From the NCBI GenBank assembly GCA_026120185.1, contig JANUWF010003367.1, forward strand, positions 2,082,001 to 2,146,000: 64,000 nucleotides of DNA. The letters run 5' to 3'. This DNA is from Voacanga thouarsii. Its lineage: Eukaryota; Streptophyta; Magnoliopsida; Gentianales; Apocynaceae. The notes below the pieces were generated by a model. The model had not been told where the DNA came from. It worked only from the letters and a program-made list of their open reading frames with translations, and did no database searches. The position numbers and the translations under genes are program-made. The first letter of the stretch is position 1. Each line of letters begins with the position of its first letter. Positions 57,643 to 64,000 of this stretch are shown here, in pieces.

Positions 57643-58740
57643 ATGAAAATCCCTTTATTTTTCATCATAACACTCTCTTTTATTCTGGTGTTATCAGCTC
57701 CATCTTCAGCACATTTCTTCCCCAACTTTACAGCAATCCCTCCTTCCTTGATCCCAAAGAACACTTCATGGGATGCATTCGAAAAGCTCCTTGGCTGCCA
57801 CCATGGCCAAAAAACGGATGGCTTAGCAAAGATCAAACAGTATTTCCAGCGCTTCGGATACATCGATTCCTCTTTCTTGAACTTCACAGATGACTTTGAT
57901 GACTACCTGGAATCTGCTCTCAAGACTTACCAGAGAAATTTCAATCTCAACGAGACAGGCGAGCTCGACGGCCCTACTCTGCAACATATTACAAAGCCCA
58001 GATGTGGAAATCCTGATATAGTGAATGGAACTACAACAATGAACTCCGGCAAACCAACAAGCTCCTCTATACACACGGTTGCCCACTATGCATTTTTCCC
58101 GGGTAGGCCACGGTGGCCGGAGAGTAAGACGGTGTTGACGTACGCTTTCTCGCCGCAGAATCGATTGGACAACAACGTTCGAGCCATTTTTGCACGCGCT
58201 TTCGAGAGGTGGTCGGAGGTGACACCGTTGAATTTTACTGAGACATCATCTTTTTCCGGGGCGGACATCAGGATTGGTTTCTTTAGAGGCGATCACAATG
58301 ACGGAGAACCTTTTGACGGGGTCATGGGGACTTTGGCTCATGCGTTTTCTCCACCGAGTGGTATGTTTCATTTGGACGCTGATGAGAGTTGGGTGCTCGA
58401 TGGTAACTTTCAAGACGCACCGTCGTTGACGACTGCCGTTGATTTGGAATCAGTGGCAGTTCACGAGATCGGGCACTTGTTGGGGTTGGGTCATTCTTCA
58501 GTCGAAGGTGCGATTATGTATCCGAGCATTTCGTCGGCGACGAGGAAAGTTGAGCTGACCGAAGATGATATTGTAGGAGTCCAACAGCTATACGGGTCTA
58601 ACCCGAATTACAGTGGGACCGGACCGACATTGACACCGAGAAATGAGAAGGACACCAGTGGGGCCCAGGGGATGATGGGACCCGCGGGCATTTACAGGAT
58701 TTTCTGTGTTGCTGGGTTATTATTATTGCTGGTACTATAA
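57643..58740 (+). CDS. Plant matrix metalloproteinase, GPI-anchor type (365 aa)
   Basis: Intact intronless ORF, as is usual for plant MMPs. The start at 57643 is chosen because it opens directly with a signal peptide (MKIPLFFIITLSFILVLSAP). Residues ~42-118 form the peptidoglycan-binding-like propeptide. PRCGNPD at 119-125 is the cysteine switch (Cys121) that keeps the zymogen latent. The catalytic domain runs from ~155 to 320 with HEIGHLLGLGH at 274-284 (zinc ligands His274, His278, His284; catalytic Glu275) and Met292 in the Met-turn (IMYPS). After ~325 comes a Ser/Gly/Pro-rich linker and a hydrophobic C terminus (IFCVAGLLLLLVL), which predicts a GPI anchor at the plasma membrane. It would cleave extracellular proteins during growth or defence. 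All key residues are present, so it should be functional. The At2-MMP/At3-MMP type is the nearest I can name. Confidence 0.95.
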   Translation: MKIPLFFIITLSFILVLSAPSSAHFFPNFTAIPPSLIPKNTSWDAFEKLLGCHHGQKTDGLAKIKQYFQRFGYIDSSFLNFTDDFDDYLESALKTYQRNFNLNETGELDGPTLQHITKPRCGNPDIVNGTTTMNSGKPTSSSIHTVAHYAFFPGRPRWPESKTVLTYAFSPQNRLDNNVRAIFARAFERWSEVTPLNFTETSSFSGADIRIGFFRGDHNDGEPFDGVMGTLAHAFSPPSGMFHLDADESWVLDGNFQDAPSLTTAVDLESVAVHEIGHLLGLGHSSVEGAIMYPSISSATRKVELTEDDIVGVQQLYGSNPNYSGTGPTLTPRNEKDTSGAQGMMGPAGIYRIFCVAGLLLLLVL

Positions 58741-61093
58741 ATTATTTGTAAATTGATTTTTTTTTAAATTTTCAATTTCTTCAGAAAAATAGTGGTTATT
58801 TGTTTCTTTGTTCGTATTATTTGTAATGTATTATATGCATAGTATTCTTACTTTGTAAGCTCAGCCATGCTGGCAATGGGAGGACATATATATATTTTTT
58901 CTATTTTATTATTAGTGAAACGTATTTTTTCTAAAAAATATTGTGTTCTAATTAGATTAAGTGTTTTTATATAATAATGAGTGCTACTTTTGACTAATTT
59001 AATTCTTACCAGCATTATCATATTTAATTTTTGAACAGAATTCAAAAAATTAAGAAATAAATGAAGTAACTTAAAGTTGGGTAGAGCATAGGGAGTTTTA
59101 CTATGATTGGCTATATTACCAGAGCAATTTTCCCTCCTACTAGTACAATTTTGCTTGAAATGACAATGTTATCCTTGTAGTTAAAAGAAAAAAAAAACCT
59201 CTATTGACTTTTTTTTTCTATTTTTACTGAGCATTATGAATATATATATATATATATATAAAGATCTAATCAATATTCTTTCCTCAATCAATGGCTTATT
59301 TTTTTTTTTTTTTAAACGTTTCCTCAAAATCTCTCTCGTCTCTCTTTTCTCTCTTAACTGCTCTTGATTTGCTGGTTGAAGTTTCTGTGCATATGGTAAT
59401 GAAAGTGAAACCATGAATACTAAGCAAATTGTTGAGGACTGAAAATTTGGTTAGAGGGTAAAGAGGGACGATGAAAATTTGGTAACAAGAGAAGAAATTG
59501 CAAGATTTGTGCAGAGGTTTATGAACTTGGAAAGTGATGAAGGAATAGAGATGAGGAGAAGAGCCAAAGGCCTCCAAAATTTTCGTCAAAAAGCTACAGA
59601 AAAAGGAGGGTCTTTTAGAAAGGATATAGAAACTTTTGTGCATTTTTAGGTTTACATTCTATTTAGGCAATCTTTTGTGCATTGGAAGAAAGGAAAGCAA
59701 TTGACCTTTGTCACAATCGCATTGTGGAAGCTTTACACATTATTTACAAAGGTTAGTGACTAGAATTATTAATAATACAATTTAAAATTATGTGAAGCAT
59801 ATTTTAAAGAAATGTAAAATATTTAATTTGTAAAAATCTAAAACGAATTGAATAAAAAAATACAGAATTTGTAATGATATTTTAGTTCATTTGATTTTCT
59901 ATTAGGACTGAGAGATGAAAAAAAAATGACAAAAGGAAAGGGAGAAGAATCATAGAGGGATGAGATGAGGGTGGAGGAGAGAGAGAGACAAAAGTTGATG
60001 AAAACTGAAAAATTAAAAATTAATGATGACGACAATGATAGTATGAGCTTCCCCATAGGGTAAGAAGAAAGAGGATGGAGAGCGAGGGAAAAAATATTTT
60101 TAAACTACAGTATACTCCTTATACTAATTAATGGTAGTAATTTTTTATAAAAAAATCAACATTTTATACACAGGGATAGAATAGTCATTCAAAAATATTT
60201 ACATTGGCAGGAGAAGAATTACTCTGGCAATATCACTAACCTTTTATTGTCCTAATTTGACTAACTCCTTCGATTTTTTCCCCTAATAACTTATACAACT
60301 ACTATAAATTCTTGGTTTATTTTACTTCTTCGAGGATAAACCAAGGGAGAAAAATGTGTTTTCATTCTTCAATCTTTTAAATTGTTTTTATTTCAAATTA
60401 TGTAATTTTTTATATGATTTATGCTTATATGAATAGGTTTAATGCTTCTAAATGTAAAAATCAATTTATTTAGTTAAGATTTATAGGCTATATGCAGGTT
60501 CAACCATATCTCTAAAATGAAAATATGAAATTAAAATACTGTGAAATTATATTACTATTTTCATTTCACGATATAAGTCATTTTAGACTTGAATTTTTTT
60601 TTCTTCACAATATAAGTCGTTTTATAAAATTTTATAAAAATTATTATATTTTTCTAACTCTATCATTTCCTACAATGTCTCTTTTTTTACTAATTATGAT
60701 TCAACACTTTCTAATTATCAAAGTAAACAAATTTAATTATAAATGATTTTGAAATTTTAATTTTAAAATTATTTAAAATTTATCAATCCTTAATTTTTGT
60801 GTATAATGTACTATTGTAAAACGGCCGTCCATGAATGAATACATTGCAGCATAAACAATGGGCCTTATGATAAGTCAGTATAAATTGGTCAGATTTTCCA
60901 CGGTAATGATACCAATTTACGAGTGCCAACAACACAATGGTATTAAAGAAAAGAAAACAAAATCACTAATTTGCTTCAAACAAACAGTACTTTAACTTAA
61001 TTCCTTACCTGCAACACGTGGCATGTTTTAATAGGTATTGAATTTTAAAAAAAAGGCAGCCCAACGTGGCAAATGCCCAATTGTCCTATTTGC
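58741..61093. other. Intergenic AT-rich spacer
   Basis: 3' flank of the metalloproteinase gene, then AT-rich DNA with an (AT)n run at 59240-59262. No gene recognised. Open frames here are low-complexity. Confidence 0.5.

Positions 61094-61184
<91 letters not shown>
61094..61184. repeat. (TAA)n microsatellite, ~30 units
   Basis: Uninterrupted AAT/TAA trinucleotide array of about 91 bp. Confidence 0.95.
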
Positions 61185-61296
61185 GATTAAGTATTTAGTA
61201 TTATTTATTATCAAATTTATTTAATTAAATAATTAATTTTAAATATTTAATTAGATTATCGAATATGTTTTGAGTCTTTTTCGTGAACAATTAGAT

Positions 61297-61858
61297 TAGA
61301 GGTGTATTCGAACACGAACGAATCGAGCATTATATTTTCGAGCTCGAGTTCGAATATAATCGAACACTGTTCGAGTTTATTCGTTTATTATTCGAGTTCG
61401 AGTTCGTATTCGAGTTTGTTCGATTATTGTTTGATAATGTTCGAATTCTTTTAAATTCAAGTTCGAAAAACTCGATTAACGTTCAAGTTCAAATTGTTCG
61501 AATTCGTTTATTTTATATTTTTTATTTTACAATTTATAAAAATAATAATTTAAATTTTAATTAAAATAACTAAATATTACAATATTAAATAAATATTATT
61601 ATTATTATTAATATTAATATTATAATTATAATGTAAGATTTATTAAGAATAAATCTTAATATTTATAAAATATAAATAAATAAATTAATATAATATAATA
61701 TAAATTAATTTTAAAAAATATAATATGTTCGCGAACGTTCAAATATGTTCGTAAACATGTTCGAATTCGTTCGTTTATTAAATAAACGAACTTTATTCGA
61801 ATACGAAAAAGTTCAAACGATTTTTTGTTCGTGTACATTCGGTTTGTTTACATCTCTA
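61297..61858. mobile_element. Non-autonomous hAT element (MITE-like, 562 bp)
   Basis: Ends TAGAGGTGTATTCGAAC and, inverted, TAGAGATGTAAACAAAC form terminal inverted repeats. The flanking 8-mers AATTAGAT (61289-61296) and AATTAGAC (61859-61866) are an 8-bp target duplication with one mismatch. Inside are many GTTCGAGTTCG / CGAACTTGAAC-type repeats, especially near both ends, and an AT-rich centre. It has no coding capacity. Ends, duplication length and subterminal repeats together fit a hAT derivative. Confidence 0.75.
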
Positions 61859-61866
61859 AATTAGAC

Positions 61867-64000
61867 TATCTTCTTTTCTTTCTTTTTTTTTTTTGAAATT
61901 AGACTATGTATCAAAAGAAAAGAAAAGAAAATATGTTACAACTTTATCATAAGGAAATTCTAATTTAAACATCAAATTTTGTATACAACTTTTATTACAT
62001 ATTTGATATATAGTAAATTATTTATAATCATTATTATTATTACCGTTCTATTCTTCACAAATCATCTTGTTATCTATTTGCATAAGTAAAATTTTGTGTC
62101 ATCTTTATTTATTTTTTTCTTTTTTGAATATAAGATTAAGGGTGCAATTATTTTGCAATTCTTTCAAAATAAAACTCCTTTAGGCTTTTTTTCTTTAGAG
62201 AAAAAACAGATCTAATATAAATAAATTTTTAATTTTTTTATAAAATTCAAAATTATACTTAGATAAGTTAGATTAAAAAAAACTTAATATAATTCTAATT
62301 TAAATATATCTTAAAGGTTCATATGGGAAATATGTGTACTTTAGAATTGTTAAACATAAAATTTGAAGAGCAATACATAAGGAATATAATTTTCTGATTA
62401 GGTGAAACTAACAACGTGAATGAAACAAACAAGTTCGTGGCCAGCAACGTATTAATCAATTTTTTCTCCCATTATTTCATCCGTTTTTTTTTAATTAAAA
62501 CATGTGTAGCTTTTGCATCAACATCAACACATTACATCATTTATGGATTTGTTTGATTTAATTTGGCAATGTACATACTTAATTTCTTTTATGATGTACT
62601 TCCTCCATCCTTATTTATCTGTCACACAATTAATTATTTCACACAATTTTAAAAAAATTACTTAATCTCTTAAATTCATATAACTTGGTTTATATATTCT
62701 AAAAGTACCATTGGATTTAATGTTCTCCACAACTATTTTCTTATTTTGTTTGCTTAACTTTCTCTAAAGTTATTACACTTTTATTTTTTAAAACTATTTA
62801 ATACAAATGTATATCAGTAAAATTAACATTAATGGCACCTAAATTTCTTCCATGTGACAGATAAAAAAAAATACAAAAACTTTTTAATTGTGACAAATAA
62901 ATAAGAACGGAAGGAGTATTTGTTTTCATTTAGATGAGTAAAGATTGATTTTAGGGGCAGACGGCAAGGATGGATGCTATTTAAGCAATAGTTTGAGCAC
63001 AAGTCTTTGTTAGTGTGCATTTGTCGTTGGCATTTCCAAACTTTTGGTCATTCACGCCGGTTTTTTGTTTCCAACTGGTTGTGCTCCAAAATCAGGAGTG
63101 CAACGCTCATATTGCAAAGTATGTAAATAAATAGACAAACAATTATAGCGACCTTCAAATTATTTTAAATTTTAATTTTTATTCTTTAATTAAAAACATA
63201 TAAAATGATTTTTCAAACTTTTTAATATTTAGATCTTATTCTTTCGTTAGTTCACTGCAATCAACTTTTTAATTTGTTAAAAAATAAAAGATAAAATCAT
63301 CTTTTTACTGTCTATTTTCTTCCCTCCAAACTCTGAGTTTCTTCAAAAATTTTCATTTGAATTTCTTTGTCTTCATCCTCAGATATCCTTAGGGGTTTTG
63401 GATACTTTCTCATTCTAGCCTTTTCTTGAATTGAATAAACTAAATCAAATTAATCAATATTTACTGTAAAAATAAAAGTGCTTTAATTCAGACCATAAAC
63501 CAAAAGTTTTGTCTTCCTCTTTAGAAAATTCCAATTCAAAACCTCTTTCAACCACACCTCCACTTTTATTACCACCCCCTCCCTATTAAAAACATTGAAT
63601 ATGCATTTGTCAATCTGTATTTGCTCCTAAAAAGCTAGGCTTCACGATTGTCCATCTTAGAATACCTATCAGTCGATGGGTTCTTGACTCACTACAATTG
63701 GAACTCACCCGTAGCAAATGGTCACGAATGAAACTAAACAATTCAAAAAATCTTGTCCAATCTTTAAAATATTTGTGGGTATTTAAGAATTCGATTGGGA
63801 GATTTGGTTTAGCAAGTCTAACTCATCGACAAACCTCCAACCCCATCTCTCCCCTGATCATCTCAATAATGGTCATCCTAAATGACCATATATCACCAGT
63901 TTTCTTATGTATTCCATGTTTCACAGATGGTAGGGATGTATAAATCAGGATTCCTCAATTGTGACTCAATCTTCCACCATAATACCTTTCAACATCATAT
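61867..64000. other. AT-rich spacer to the window edge
   Basis: No complete gene recognised. The last 300 bp, read on the minus strand, contain TGDIWSFRMTIIEMIRGEMG in one frame, faintly like protein kinase subdomain IX (DxWSxGxxxxEMxxG), but neighbouring frames do not continue as a kinase. At most this is a decayed fragment. Confidence 0.35.

Noticed and set aside
63700..63960. Kinase-like TGDIWSFRMTIIEM string at the right edge
   Set aside because: Only one subdomain-like motif; flanking frames do not continue as a kinase and stops are near.

Overview
This is a eudicot-type plant nuclear window: AT-rich spacers, genes split by short GT-AG introns, plant-only families (RopGEF/PRONE, LRR-extensin, GPI-anchored plant matrix metalloproteinase, plant aldo-keto reductases) and plant transposons (Ty1/copia, hAT, Helitron). 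I cannot name the species. No prokaryotic signals, rRNA, tRNA or CRISPR array were recognised.

Layout. (1) 1-3816: 3' part of a conserved plant gene on +, with six intact exons visible. It is probably a membrane-associated protein with a circularly permuted papain-like fold. (2) 4412-22916: an aldo-keto reductase (AKR) cluster on the minus strand. It holds one nearly complete copy with a one-base deletion, one exon-1 scrap cut off from its upstream region by about 8.3 kb of inserted DNA, and one four-exon copy whose exon 2 is split by a 4.1-kb copia element. (3) 7116-13929: a composite Helitron inside that cluster. Outward-facing Helitron 3' ends close both sides and 1.55-kb inverted arms flank a core. 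Arms and core carry fragments of host genes (LRX, RPC5, ICME, an F-box/LRR gene, and an unknown 50-nt first exon). (4) 23516-27138: three tandem paralogues of a two-exon small single-pass membrane peptide with a shared IR(E/K)(D/E)(C/Y)(L/F)G motif. (5) 28511-33505: three tandem paralogues of an 80-87-residue soluble basic protein family. (6) 35776-52548: a RopGEF (PRONE) pseudogene cut in two by a 15.1-kb nested transposon block: a copia element containing a 2.1-kb LTR-type insertion and a 5.3-kb hAT transposon. (7) 57643-58740: an intact, intronless, GPI-type plant matrix metalloproteinase. (8) 58741-64000: AT-rich spacer with a (TAA)n microsatellite and a 0.56-kb non-autonomous hAT element.

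The apparently intact genes are the first gene, two of the three membrane peptides, the three small basic proteins and the metalloproteinase. Everything else gene-like is broken, captured or repetitive. The most unusual structures are the gene-capturing inverted-repeat Helitron, which could make long hairpin RNA against host genes, and the two back-to-back triplets of small unnamed protein genes. All exon borders come from reading splice signals and comparing paralogues inside the window; no database search was possible.
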